Source of the DNA: a virus | Direction: 5' to 3' (one strand) | DNA length: 25,490 nucleotides | Virus record (IMG/VR): IMGVR_UViG_3300010430_000420 | Coordinates: 1-25,490 of that record | Part shown: in pieces, positions 14,822-23,288 of the stretch | How positions within the stretch are numbered: position 1 is the first letter of the stretch | Layout of the letters: each line of letters starts with the position of its first letter | Notes under the pieces: generated by a model | Databases searched by the model: none | The model's input: only the letters and a program-made list of their open reading frames with translations | Told to the model about the DNA's origin: nothing | Translations under genes and position numbers: made by a program

Positions 14822-16438
14822 ATGTTAGGTACTGACATATTAATGTCAAGAGCATTACGTTACGTATTAGATCAACATAGTGTTGCACCTGAAACGTATG
14901 CAATGATGCCTACTAATTTACGTGATCAGTTAGAGTCATTGGTATATGACATTGCTGAGGATATGCGTTATAATCAACTAAAATACTTTCGACCATTTGA
15001 TCATCAATTTGAATTCTTTAAAACAGGAGACAGTGATAGACGTGGTATACTTGCGGCTAACAGGATTGGTAAAACAGTAAGCACTTGTTATGAAACAGCA
15101 ATGCATTTAACTGGACAATATCCTGATTGGTGGGAAGGTCACCGATATAAACAACCTATTACTTGTATGGTTGCTGGTGAGGGTTGGAGTCAGGTTGCAC
15201 TTGTTTTACAAAACGAATTACTAGGAACACAAGATGTAAAAATGGAACAAAACTTAGGTACTGGTGCTATTCCACGTGATTGTATTAATACAGAAACAAT
15301 GCGTAATGATGGTGCTAACTCTATTGGTGTAGAAGTAAAACACATAACAGGTGGTTACAGTTATTTGTTATTTGCAAACTACACACAAGAAGTAAGACAG
15401 TTACAAGGTTTTAAATTGAACTTGGCTGTGTTTGATGAACAACCACCAGATCCTTTCTTTAGTGAGGTAGTTACACGTACTGCTACTACACAAGGCAAAG
15501 TGTTATGTTCGTTTACGCCACTTAAAGGACTTAACGGACTTGTTAGTAAGTTTTGGAATAAAGAAGAAGGTTATGAATTTATTCGTGTTGCATGGGACGA
15601 TGTTCCTGAATATGATCCGTGGGGACATCCATTCCTATTAAAAGAAACAAGACTACAACTAGAACGAGATTATTTGCCACATGAACGTGAAGCACGTATT
15701 GCTGGTAAACCAGTTATGGGTAAAGGTGCTGTATTTCAAATTAGAGATTGGCCAATATATAGAACTGGTGATTATGACTTTGGGTCAATGCCTACTATTA
15801 AACGTGTTATTGCACTTGACTTAGGACTAGTAAATGACCAAACTGTAATTAGTTTAATGTATTGGGAGCCATATGAAAAGATAGCATTCTTGCATAAACA
15901 AATTATAGTACAAGGAATAGAAGAAGCAGTTCCTACGCAATACATCAATCACTTGTTGAGACCAGAAGTATTTGGTACTCCTATTGTACTACCAGCTGAT
16001 GCTAGTCAACAAGGACGTTATACAATGAGTGCTAATAGCATACGTGAGTTATTTGAAAGTTACGAATTAAATGTTTATGAAAAAGCAATTATGAATCCGC
16101 CAGATCAAAATGGTAAAGTAACTAATCACAAAAGCTATGGTATCAACCAAATGAGACAAATGTTAGAAGTAGGTAGTTTAGTAATAAATGAAAACTGTAC
16201 ACAGTTTTTAAGTGATGCACAAAACTATTATGTTGATACACAAGGACGTTTTAGTGATCCAGATGATACTATTGACAGTTGCAGATATGCACTACTTGCT
16301 TGTTTACAAGGTATTGCTGAAGATTGGGATTATAGAACACCTCAAGAACGTATGGCTATGCAAAGAGATCTATATTATCAACGCAAAGAAATTAGAAATA
16401 ACAATCCATTAAAGAACACATATGATCCAGCACAATAA
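14822..16438 (+). CDS. terL: Terminase large subunit
   Basis: This is the packaging motor ATPase and headful or site-specific nuclease. The ATPase domain has an adenine-binding FRPFDHQFEFFK stretch (56-67), Walker A AANRIGKT (78-85) and Walker B LAVFDEQ with acidic D205-E206 (201-207), followed by a CSFTPLKG coupling motif (229-236). The nuclease domain (about 325-495) carries the expected acidic residues: D333 in VIALDLG, D393 in LPADAS, and D482/D485 in DPDDTIDSCRYALL. At 538 residues the length suits podovirus TerL. The start at 14822 has AAGG (14810-14813) eight bases upstream; an ATG seven codons in is an alternative. It acts with the portal encoded next. Confidence 0.95.
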   Translation: MLGTDILMSRALRYVLDQHSVAPETYAMMPTNLRDQLESLVYDIAEDMRYNQLKYFRPFDHQFEFFKTGDSDRRGILAANRIGKTVSTCYETAMHLTGQYPDWWEGHRYKQPITCMVAGEGWSQVALVLQNELLGTQDVKMEQNLGTGAIPRDCINTETMRNDGANSIGVEVKHITGGYSYLLFANYTQEVRQLQGFKLNLAVFDEQPPDPFFSEVVTRTATTQGKVLCSFTPLKGLNGLVSKFWNKEEGYEFIRVAWDDVPEYDPWGHPFLLKETRLQLERDYLPHEREARIAGKPVMGKGAVFQIRDWPIYRTGDYDFGSMPTIKRVIALDLGLVNDQTVISLMYWEPYEKIAFLHKQIIVQGIEEAVPTQYINHLLRPEVFGTPIVLPADASQQGRYTMSANSIRELFESYELNVYEKAIMNPPDQNGKVTNHKSYGINQMRQMLEVGSLVINENCTQFLSDAQNYYVDTQGRFSDPDDTIDSCRYALLACLQGIAEDWDYRTPQERMAMQRDLYYQRKEIRNNNPLKNTYDPAQ

Positions 16439-16456
16439 GCATATCGGATTTATATG

Positions 16457-16464
16457 CATAAATA
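16457..16464 (+). promoter_or_regulatory. T4-late-like promoter motif CATAAATA
   Basis: It lies in the gap between TerL and portal, 29 bases before the ATG at 16493. A weak 6-bp hairpin (GCATAT 16439-16444, ATATGC 16452-16457) lies just ahead, with no U-tract. AAAGGA follows at about 16476-16481. Confidence 0.6.
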
Positions 16465-16492
16465 AGTTAACAGTAAAGGAAACCATAAACAA

Positions 16493-18820
16493 ATGTTGGA
16501 TATAAAAAATATACCTATTTCAGATATCAACACCAACAAACGCAGGTTACGTAAGTTTGTTGAGATGAAGGGCAACTTGGATGTTAAAATGAACTCCTAC
16601 TTGCGATATCTTGCTACAAAAAATGCAATTAACAGAGCTAGTGACTATCACTATCTTAACCTAGCAGTTACAAACAGTACTGCACCAGTAAATGGAATTG
16701 ATTATATCCATCCTAGCGTAAAGCCAGTAGTTGATTATGCAACTGCTGTTATTGCAAAAGGATTAATGCCTAACGGAGAGATTAACTTTGATTTTATAGC
16801 TGACACAACTGACACAGAAGCCGCATCACGCCAAGCAACTAGAATGGTTAATACAGTTGTTAACCAAATGAATGATCCTCACTTTATTTTAGAGAGATGG
16901 GTTATGGATGCATGTATGCATAAAAACGGCATGATGATGATTAAACCTGTACGTGAACAAGTAACACGTTATGTTGACACAGAAGGCACTATGGAACAAC
17001 TACGTGCATTTGAAGCACAAGCACAAGATTCAGGACTAACTGCTGTACGTCAAAGCAGACGTAAAGACACAGTTGATTTAGAAAAAGTAATGGCAGAAGT
17101 ACAAATGCTAATGCCTGATGCAGATGCAATGTATACAGATAACATTACAACAGAATATGTTAATTCAATTGACGTTGAGGAAGAAGACGATACATTGGAT
17201 GCGGCCGCTATGCACACTAATATGGTTGAGCAAGTGCAAAATACAGAAGCACCTGAATTACTACAAAGTCAAGATGATATCTTACAAGAAGCAATTAAAC
17301 GTAACACAATTTACAAAGCAAAATACAAACTAACTGGTTATACTATTAACATTAAGTTTCATCCAATTGAACAGCATTACTGGGTATGTGATCCAACTGT
17401 ACCTGAAATACGTGATCAACCTTTCTGTGGTTTTTATGATCCAATGACTGTTGCTGAAGCATATGAATTATATCCAGATATGGACTTAGAAGAATTTGAA
17501 AAACATGCAGACTATAACTCTAACGGAGCATACCAAGCAGGTAGTGTATTAAACAACTTAGCAATACATGCAAGAGATAGTGTTCCTGTACAAGGCATTC
17601 CAGTTGATTCAGCCGCTGACAGTGATCCTGCAGGTAGAATGGTTAGTATTGTTACAGTATGGAATCGTTGTGATATTGATGGTGACGGCGAACTTGAATT
17701 AATTGAAATTGTTTATTCAGGTACGTATATTATTAGTGCAAAGGAAGTTGAATTTATTCCTGTTGCTAATATGTGTCCAAAGCCACTACCAGGAAACTTT
17801 TATGGTTACTCAGTAGCTGAAAGTGTTATTCCAATGCAGGAATACTTAACAAGTGCTATGAGAGCTGAAATACAATTAGGACTACTAACTGCTACTCCAC
17901 GTGTTGGTGTTAAACCAGACCGTGTTGATTTTGAGATGATGCAAGATGGCGAAGCGGCTATTTTTATCTTAGACAGTAAGTTTGATCCAAGCAAAGACAT
18001 TTATCAAATGCCACCCCCTTCAGGAAACTTACAGTTCCTTGAAGTTGCAATGAATCGTATCCAACAAGATACAATGGCAATGGTTGGTATGACTACACCA
18101 CAAGACGTGTTTAATCCAGAAGTAATGGCAGCCGGTAACTCGGGTGTTAAGTTACAACTTGCATTAAGTCCAAACCAAATTGTTCAAGACAATACTGTAC
18201 GTAATGCGGCAGAAGGTCTAAAAGAATCTCTTTGGTTAGTGTGGCGTACATTAATACAGTATGGTGATGATTATGGTGTTAAGAAACTAGCATCTGAAAG
18301 CCATCCAGACAAACTACCTGTATTCTTAGACTATGCGGCTTGGGACGATATGAACTTTACAGATCGTAAGCAAATGCAACTAGAACTAGCAGTTGGTATG
18401 ATGAGTGAAGAAAACGCAATTAACAGACAACAAATTATACGTAAAACACAAAGTGAACTTTATACAACAGTACAAGGAATGGCACAACAAGGTACATTAA
18501 CACCTGATTTATATACTAAAATTAAAAAGCCTTTCGAAGACACATTGTATGTGTTAGGTGTAAAGGACTGTGATGCGTATCTACCAACAGATGAAGAAGT
18601 AGGACAAATGATTGAAATGGGTAAAGCGGCCGCTGAAAATGCAACACTTGATCCACTAGATAAAGAAAGAATGTCCAAAGTTAATCTTAACACAGCTAAA
18701 GCTGTTAAAGAGAAAGTTGAAGCCGAAGCTATTATGGCAGAACTTAATGGAACAGATGCAGAAACACAATTAGATTACTTGTCTGTTGCTACTAAGGGAC
18801 TTGGCAAAGTTTATAGTTAA
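16493..18820 (+). CDS. Portal protein, P22-like
   Basis: This 775-residue protein should form the dodecameric portal at one capsid vertex through which TerL packs DNA. Evidence: position between TerL and scaffold, a length close to P22 gp1 (about 725), and P22-portal-like landmarks. These include IHPSVKPVVDYATAVIAKGLMP (about 64-85), a DIDGDGELELIEIVYSG strand pair (about 394-410) and an IPVANMCPKPLPGNFYGYSVAESVIPMQ segment (about 422-449). After these come helices EYLTSAMRAEIQLGLLTATPRVGV and a long C-terminal helical part (about 640-760). An acidic insertion (about 214-260, with EEEDDTLDAAAMHTNMVEQ) is an oddity whose function I cannot tell. A late-type promoter and AAAGGA precede it. Confidence 0.9.
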   Translation: MLDIKNIPISDINTNKRRLRKFVEMKGNLDVKMNSYLRYLATKNAINRASDYHYLNLAVTNSTAPVNGIDYIHPSVKPVVDYATAVIAKGLMPNGEINFDFIADTTDTEAASRQATRMVNTVVNQMNDPHFILERWVMDACMHKNGMMMIKPVREQVTRYVDTEGTMEQLRAFEAQAQDSGLTAVRQSRRKDTVDLEKVMAEVQMLMPDADAMYTDNITTEYVNSIDVEEEDDTLDAAAMHTNMVEQVQNTEAPELLQSQDDILQEAIKRNTIYKAKYKLTGYTINIKFHPIEQHYWVCDPTVPEIRDQPFCGFYDPMTVAEAYELYPDMDLEEFEKHADYNSNGAYQAGSVLNNLAIHARDSVPVQGIPVDSAADSDPAGRMVSIVTVWNRCDIDGDGELELIEIVYSGTYIISAKEVEFIPVANMCPKPLPGNFYGYSVAESVIPMQEYLTSAMRAEIQLGLLTATPRVGVKPDRVDFEMMQDGEAAIFILDSKFDPSKDIYQMPPPSGNLQFLEVAMNRIQQDTMAMVGMTTPQDVFNPEVMAAGNSGVKLQLALSPNQIVQDNTVRNAAEGLKESLWLVWRTLIQYGDDYGVKKLASESHPDKLPVFLDYAAWDDMNFTDRKQMQLELAVGMMSEENAINRQQIIRKTQSELYTTVQGMAQQGTLTPDLYTKIKKPFEDTLYVLGVKDCDAYLPTDEEVGQMIEMGKAAAENATLDPLDKERMSKVNLNTAKAVKEKVEAEAIMAELNGTDAETQLDYLSVATKGLGKVYS

Positions 18821-18840
18821 AATATAGAAAAGGAAATGAA

Positions 18841-19170
18841 ATGATAAGTGACGAAGCAGTTGAAGCCTATAATAATAGGCTGACTATAGATACATCTAAT
18901 TTTAGTAAGTTAACAACATCACAAAAAGATACACTAAAAGCATATGGTGACATGGCAGAGAATCTTTGCACAAACAGAGATTTAGCCATGTTCGTCCATC
19001 ACTTTAAGTTTGAAATTACAGATCAAATTATTGGGATTACTGCACACACTCCAGAAGCAAATGCTGAAAGAGTGGCGCTTTCCAATGAACTGCGTGGTAT
19101 TGACAATTTTATCAACAGTTTAAAAATAGCAGTATACAGAAAAAATCGACTAAACAAAGACCAGTCATAG
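18841..19170 (+). CDS. Hypothetical small protein between portal and scaffold (109 aa)
   Basis: AGGA (18831-18834) sits six bases before the chosen ATG at 18841; an ATG at 18836 is out of frame. The protein is mainly helical, with no membrane segment: SDEAVEAYNNRLTIDTSNF, KLTTSQKDTLKAYGDMAENL, a VHHFKFEITDQIIGI stretch and NELRGIDNFINSLKIAVYRKNRL. Its place between portal and scaffold in the head operon suggests a small head-assembly or capsid-associated protein. I recognise no family. Confidence 0.7.
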   Translation: MISDEAVEAYNNRLTIDTSNFSKLTTSQKDTLKAYGDMAENLCTNRDLAMFVHHFKFEITDQIIGITAHTPEANAERVALSNELRGIDNFINSLKIAVYRKNRLNKDQS

Positions 19171-19178
19171 ATTACTGG

Positions 19179-19186
19179 CATAAATA
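19179..19186 (+). promoter_or_regulatory. T4-late-like promoter motif CATAAATA
   Basis: The motif is in the 55-base gap before the scaffold gene, 40 bases ahead of its ATG. With no other motif before the capsid gene, this promoter probably feeds both scaffold and major capsid protein. Confidence 0.65.
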
Positions 19187-19225
19187 AAACTAGGTAACCA
19201 ATAGGCCCTAAGAAAAGGAAATAAT

Positions 19226-20422
19226 ATGAACGAGATCAGCCCTAACGCCACTACAGAAGGCGCGGTCACTGACCAAAACGCAGTTCCAAGTTTAGACTCA
19301 ATAGCAAATAAGATGGCCGCAATGCGTGAAAACACAGAGCGTAATCAACTGAATGCTACTGAACCAACTGCAACAGGAAAAGATGTAGAGGCTAACGAAG
19401 CATCTGAGCCTGAGGTACTTACTTTCGAGGAAGAAGCACCTGAAGTTGAAGAACCCCAAAACGATATTGAGGAAGGCACTCAAGAAGCAGAGGCCCAGGA
19501 AGAAGTAGAATTAGATACTACAGAAGAACCTGTAAGCCCTGAAGAAACTGAGTCTACAGCAGACGAATTAATTGATTTTATTGAATTCGCAGAAACTAAT
19601 CCGAACGCCAAGTTCAAGTTTATGCGTAATGGTAAAGAAGTTATTATCGACTCTAAGAAAGCCGCATCTATATTAGGCCAAGGTTCTGCAATACACGAAG
19701 AAGCAAGACAATTAAAAATTGACCGAGCTAGTTTCGACGAAAGTATGAAAGAAGCTCGTGCAAAGCAAGAAGGCTTAAATTTAGCAATGGAGTTTACAGT
19801 CCAGCCAAAGTTGCAAAAAGCATATGATGAGATCTTAAAGACTCAAAAATATCAAACTGTTTTTAATCAGCAACTACAGCAGGCAACTGATCCATCCGAA
19901 CAAGCCAGGATACAAGCTAGTATGCAACAGAATGAACAATATATTGCAACGGTACAACAAGAGATTTCTCAGTTACAACCAGCAGTTAATCAGTTCAGAC
20001 AAATACGTGCTCAGCAAGTAAAACAGCATTTGGACTATGCTCGTAAAGGCTTTACAGATAAAGAGTTGAAAAACGAATATGTGTATAACGAATTACGTGA
20101 CAAAGTTGCAAAGTCATGGAAACATGCTAGTGCTGAAACCATACCTGGTGTGGCTAATATTGATTTGATATCAAGCGACGAAGAGATTTTATCTCTAGTG
20201 CGAGATGGATTACGATACAGAGATAAGCCAAAGAAAACTCGCTCTGCAGGTTCAAGTATGGCACAACTTACTAACCGTAAAGGCGCAAGTCAAAGCCAAA
20301 GGAACCAAAATCAAGGAATTGACAAACTTCGTGAACAAGCCAATAGCGGTGATAAAAAAGCCGCGGACAACCTCTTAATGGCTCAGTTGAATAGAATTCG
20401 ACAGTCGAGAGGTGGTAGATAA
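19226..20422 (+). CDS. Capsid scaffolding protein
   Basis: Position directly before the major capsid gene, acidic disorder and coiled coils make this the scaffold. The first 115 residues are polar and very acidic (EVLTFEEEAPEVEEPQND and similar). A short globular-looking part follows (about 112-150: LIDFIEFAETNPNAKFKFMRNGKE). Then comes a long Gln/Glu/Lys helical coiled-coil region (about 160-290, with QQLQQATDPSEQARIQAS). The C-terminus (about 325-398) is basic (KPKKTRSAGSS, RIRQSRGGR), as expected for scaffolds that bind the coat protein through a basic C-terminal helix. The start has AAGGA six bases upstream. It should assemble with coat and portal into the procapsid and then leave. Confidence 0.85.
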   Translation: MNEISPNATTEGAVTDQNAVPSLDSIANKMAAMRENTERNQLNATEPTATGKDVEANEASEPEVLTFEEEAPEVEEPQNDIEEGTQEAEAQEEVELDTTEEPVSPEETESTADELIDFIEFAETNPNAKFKFMRNGKEVIIDSKKAASILGQGSAIHEEARQLKIDRASFDESMKEARAKQEGLNLAMEFTVQPKLQKAYDEILKTQKYQTVFNQQLQQATDPSEQARIQASMQQNEQYIATVQQEISQLQPAVNQFRQIRAQQVKQHLDYARKGFTDKELKNEYVYNELRDKVAKSWKHASAETIPGVANIDLISSDEEILSLVRDGLRYRDKPKKTRSAGSSMAQLTNRKGASQSQRNQNQGIDKLREQANSGDKKAADNLLMAQLNRIRQSRGGR

Positions 20423-20451
20423 AATAAACATAATAATAGGAGATTAATATT

Positions 20452-21615
20452 ATGGCTTTCATTACAACTGCCAACATTGGTAACGGAACAACTGCGTACG
20501 AAACTGACATCGTTGTTAAAGATCTCGATCTTGACGTTTCCAATAGGGTAAAAGACGATACACCTGTTCTTAACATGTGTATGGCAAAGAAGCGTAAAGT
20601 AAATTCAACTCTTCCACTATGGACAGACGACATTTACAGAGCGCCAGCAGTACAGGCTCAAGTAGAAGCCGCCGCTGTTTCAGCCGCTAACGCTGAAGTA
20701 AACCAAAGATTTAACTTAGGTAACTACACCCAGATTTTCCAAACTACTATTGCTTCCTCAGGAACAGCAAGAGCAGTTGAGCAGTCAGGTGGAGATCCGC
20801 AAGCATACCAAGAAGTCAAACAGCTTATCGAAATGATGTTTGATGTTGAGATGCAATTAGTTAGAGCAGACCAAATCGGTACAAAGTACGGTGGACAAGC
20901 TGGTCTAGCAACTCCTGCTCCTAACACAGGACGTAGAATGGGTTCATTATCATCTTTTGCTGGTACACAGTCATTTGGTGCTACTGGTGGATTAATTGCT
21001 AACGTTACAACTAACACCAACAACGAAACAACTGACGTTCCAGTTGCGGCTGCCGGTGCATTAAACGTTAACTCAGATGGTTCTCAGTTCTACACAGGAA
21101 CTTTTACTAACGAATCATTTTCACCAGCTCTATACAAGCAGTTAGTAACTACTGCGGAACAGCGTTTCAACGCAAAGATCCGTAGCGTTGTTGCTCCAAC
21201 TAGCTTGAGAACTAGTATCAGTGATAACATTGCTCAATCAAGAGGAATCAACCGTGTTAATTCCGAAAGAGGCGATACTATCGCAACTTACGAAGGTGAT
21301 TTTGACTACACTTACGAAATTTATGATTCTTGGATCATGGATGCCGCTGGTGCAGAAAACAAAATCTACTTCCTAAACGATGAAGTTATCCAGTGGGGTT
21401 CATTACGTGATCTTGGACCAAACAACGAAGTATTCTCAAACTCAGATGCTTCATTAGATCAGTTCATCATGGAAGGTACATTGATTGTACGTAACCCAGC
21501 AGGCGTAGGTGTTCTTAACGACATCGAGTCTGGCACAAGTGCTCCACTACCTGGACCACGTGTTGCCGCACTTGTACAAAGAACAAACGCAGGACCTGGA
21601 GACGTTACTCCTTAA
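20452..21615 (+). CDS. Major capsid protein, DUF5309/SU10 family
   Basis: This 387-residue protein forms the head shell. Residues about 91-142 (YTQIFQTTIASSGTARAVEQSGG, then a helix rich in E, M and V) match the start of the SU10-type/DUF5309 coat family. KIRSVVAPTSLRTSISDN (about 242-259), a segment resembling that family's P- and A-domain region (GDFDYTYEIYDSWIMD, about 282-297) and a C-terminal EGTLIVRNPAG also fit. The ribosome site AGGAGA (20438-20443) is the best in the window. Codons use more C-ending forms (AAC, TTC, GAC) than neighbouring genes, as expected for a very highly expressed product. An intrinsic terminator follows, so it ends the head transcript. Confidence 0.9.
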   Translation: MAFITTANIGNGTTAYETDIVVKDLDLDVSNRVKDDTPVLNMCMAKKRKVNSTLPLWTDDIYRAPAVQAQVEAAAVSAANAEVNQRFNLGNYTQIFQTTIASSGTARAVEQSGGDPQAYQEVKQLIEMMFDVEMQLVRADQIGTKYGGQAGLATPAPNTGRRMGSLSSFAGTQSFGATGGLIANVTTNTNNETTDVPVAAAGALNVNSDGSQFYTGTFTNESFSPALYKQLVTTAEQRFNAKIRSVVAPTSLRTSISDNIAQSRGINRVNSERGDTIATYEGDFDYTYEIYDSWIMDAAGAENKIYFLNDEVIQWGSLRDLGPNNEVFSNSDASLDQFIMEGTLIVRNPAGVGVLNDIESGTSAPLPGPRVAALVQRTNAGPGDVTP

Positions 21616-21630
21616 TCGTTATTCGATTAA
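21612..21630 (+). other. Hairpin over the capsid stop codon
   Basis: TTAATCG (21612-21618) and CGATTAA (21624-21630) pair around a TTATT loop; the TAA stop lies in the 5' arm. It stands just ahead of the terminator and could slow ribosomes or protect the 3' end of the capsid mRNA. Confidence 0.5.
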
Positions 21631-21640
21631 TTGTACATGG

Positions 21641-21670
21641 GAAAAGGGGTCTTCGGATCCCTTTTCTTTT
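21641..21670 (+). terminator. Intrinsic terminator after the major capsid gene
   Basis: An 11-bp stem (21641-21651 with 21656-21666, one G-T pair) is capped by a C(UUCG)G tetraloop, the most stable kind, and followed by TTTT (21667-21670). It is the only strong terminator seen and would cap capsid transcripts, leaving the downstream genes to the motif at 21699. Confidence 0.9.
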
Positions 21671-21698
21671 GGTAAAGATAAACTCATGGAACAAATAG

Positions 21699-21706
21699 AC
21701 TAAATA
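21699..21706 (+). promoter_or_regulatory. Late-type promoter motif ACTAAATA, leaderless spacing
   Basis: The motif lies just after the capsid terminator and ends five bases before the ATG at 21712, the same spacing as at 11600-11607. No Shine-Dalgarno sequence is present, so the transcript may begin at the ATG itself. Confidence 0.55.
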
Positions 21707-21711
21707 CTTGT

Positions 21712-22302
21712 ATGGAAAATTATAGCAACAACCCCGAGCATCTCAGTGATGAAGATCCGGAAAAAGACTTAGATTACATGCGTCAAGACAAAGGTGGAGT
21801 TGTTACTTCACACAATGGCGTAGGTGATAAATTGCTTAGTGGCAACAATGAACTTTATAATAGCATGAAAGGTGATTGGTCACGTAAAGCATTAAACAAA
21901 AGTGGTAACATAGAAGTTACTACCGGCCGAGAAGGCAACAAATTTTATATTAGGCGCGAACAGAAAAACATTGAAGCGATAAAGCAAGGTGTTCGCGAAT
22001 ACAGACAACTAGCAGAAGCAGGATTCCCTGATCCATTAGCACCAGTTATGCCTGATGGTAAACTTGGTTATAAATGGATGGAGCTACCAAAAGCTATTAG
22101 CTTTGAAATTGCAGAAACATACTTTGGCGGCATGCCTTGGGAAGCAATCAAACGTGATAAAACACTTAAAGCACAATTTTATCAAGTAGTACAAACAGAG
22201 TATCCAGCATTTATTTGTTACCCAGGTGGCAAATTACCTATTCCAGTTGATGTGCCGTATCCGACACGAGTTGGGCAAGAACGCTTCTTTAGAGGACATT
22301 AA
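21712..22302 (+). CDS. Hypothetical protein between capsid and adaptor (196 aa)
   Basis: The start at 21712 (MENYSNNPEHLSDEDPEKD) has no ribosome site but has a late-type promoter motif at leaderless spacing. The N-terminal third (1-70) is polar and probably unfolded. The rest is compact, with IRREQKNIEAIKQGVREYRQLAEAGF (about 83-108), an MPDGKLGYKWMELPKAISFEIAETYFGGMPWEAI region (about 118-148) and a terminal PYPTRVGQERFFRGH. The last half has many aromatics and prolines, which may mean a small folded domain. It lies between the capsid and adaptor genes, so a head-completion or head-decoration role is plausible; I cannot name it. Confidence 0.7.
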   Translation: MENYSNNPEHLSDEDPEKDLDYMRQDKGGVVTSHNGVGDKLLSGNNELYNSMKGDWSRKALNKSGNIEVTTGREGNKFYIRREQKNIEAIKQGVREYRQLAEAGFPDPLAPVMPDGKLGYKWMELPKAISFEIAETYFGGMPWEAIKRDKTLKAQFYQVVQTEYPAFICYPGGKLPIPVDVPYPTRVGQERFFRGH

Positions 22303-22307
22303 AAAAT

Positions 22308-23276
22308 ATGTTTGTAATCCCCAACGCTAATACGTTATTAACGTATATTAAAGATTTTACTGGTAGTAGTGATGATAATGAAATAAAGCAATGCATTTTT
22401 ATGGCAGAGCTGTCAATGCGTAACATTGAGTTACCTGTACTACGTAGTGATCCATATGATGCAGAGTATATTGCAACTGCTGATGCACAAGGTAGAGTTC
22501 CTATTCCAGGTGACATGAACAAGCCAATATTATTCTTTCAACAAGGTGGTACAACTCCAAGTCCAACTGGTCCTTGGATTGTTTATGATCGTATAGGGGA
22601 CAGACGAATCATTGCTGAAACAATGATTGCACAATTTTATAAAAATACACCTAATGCACCAACAATTTACAGAGGAAACTTTAGTGAAGTTGGAACCAAT
22701 TATGAATTTACACCTCCACTTGGAGCAGGCGCAGAAGTTAACTTGTATTACTACAGAGCTTGGCCATTATTGTTTGCTCCGTTATTAGATCAAACTATTA
22801 GTACTACAGGAACTGTTACATTTCCATTAGGACCGTTAGGTAATCCTCAACTAGTTGGAATGACACAAACAACAGGCTTAGCACCAGGAGATCAGATATT
22901 AGCAGGAAATGGCACAGGTGTACTTGGTGGCCCTGTAGCAACAATTATAACAATTGATAGTGCAACATCATTAACTTATAGAGTTGACAGTGGTCCAGCC
23001 GCAGTTGCTGGTACTGTTATAAATGTTTCTCTAACAGGAAAAGATATACAGAATAATCAAGTATTATCATCATGGCCAGAAGGCTATGTGTATGCTACAT
23101 TACGTGAGTATTACTTAAAAAGACATAATGAGGTTGATGCCGCAGTATATGAAGGTAAGTTTAACCAAGCATGGAACGTAGTAGAAGACCAAAACAATTA
23201 TGGTAAATGGAGTGGAGGCACTACGAAGTTAACAAGTGTTTGGCAACCACGCAAATACATGAACTTCAACAGATAA
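22308..23276 (+). CDS. Head-to-tail adaptor (connector) with inserted beta module
   Basis: This 322-residue protein fits the phage adaptor that sits below the portal (P22 gp4/T7 gp11-like role). The N-terminal half (1-160) has the helix and strand pattern of such proteins (TLLTYIKDFTGSSDDNEIK, a segment ending LYYYRAWPLLF). The C-terminal half has the typical helical end: WPEGYVYATLREYYLKRHNE (256-275), then KFNQAWNVVEDQNNYGKWSGG (284-304). Between them, residues about 163-241 form a beta module (LAPGDQI, TIDSATSLTY, AGTVINVS) like those in the two tail proteins near the start of the window. AGAGGA (22291-22296) precedes the ATG. Family assignment is from pattern and position. Confidence 0.75.
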   Translation: MFVIPNANTLLTYIKDFTGSSDDNEIKQCIFMAELSMRNIELPVLRSDPYDAEYIATADAQGRVPIPGDMNKPILFFQQGGTTPSPTGPWIVYDRIGDRRIIAETMIAQFYKNTPNAPTIYRGNFSEVGTNYEFTPPLGAGAEVNLYYYRAWPLLFAPLLDQTISTTGTVTFPLGPLGNPQLVGMTQTTGLAPGDQILAGNGTGVLGGPVATIITIDSATSLTYRVDSGPAAVAGTVINVSLTGKDIQNNQVLSSWPEGYVYATLREYYLKRHNEVDAAVYEGKFNQAWNVVEDQNNYGKWSGGTTKLTSVWQPRKYMNFNR

Positions 23277-23288
23277 GGACAAAAATAA

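Noticed and set aside
16439-16457. Hairpin after TerL as a terminator
   Set aside because: Only six A/T-rich pairs and no U-tract; it overlaps the promoter motif before the portal.
20420-20430. GATAAAATA before the capsid gene as a late promoter
   Set aside because: It has an extra A that breaks the TAAATA core; the capsid gene can be read from the motif at 19179.
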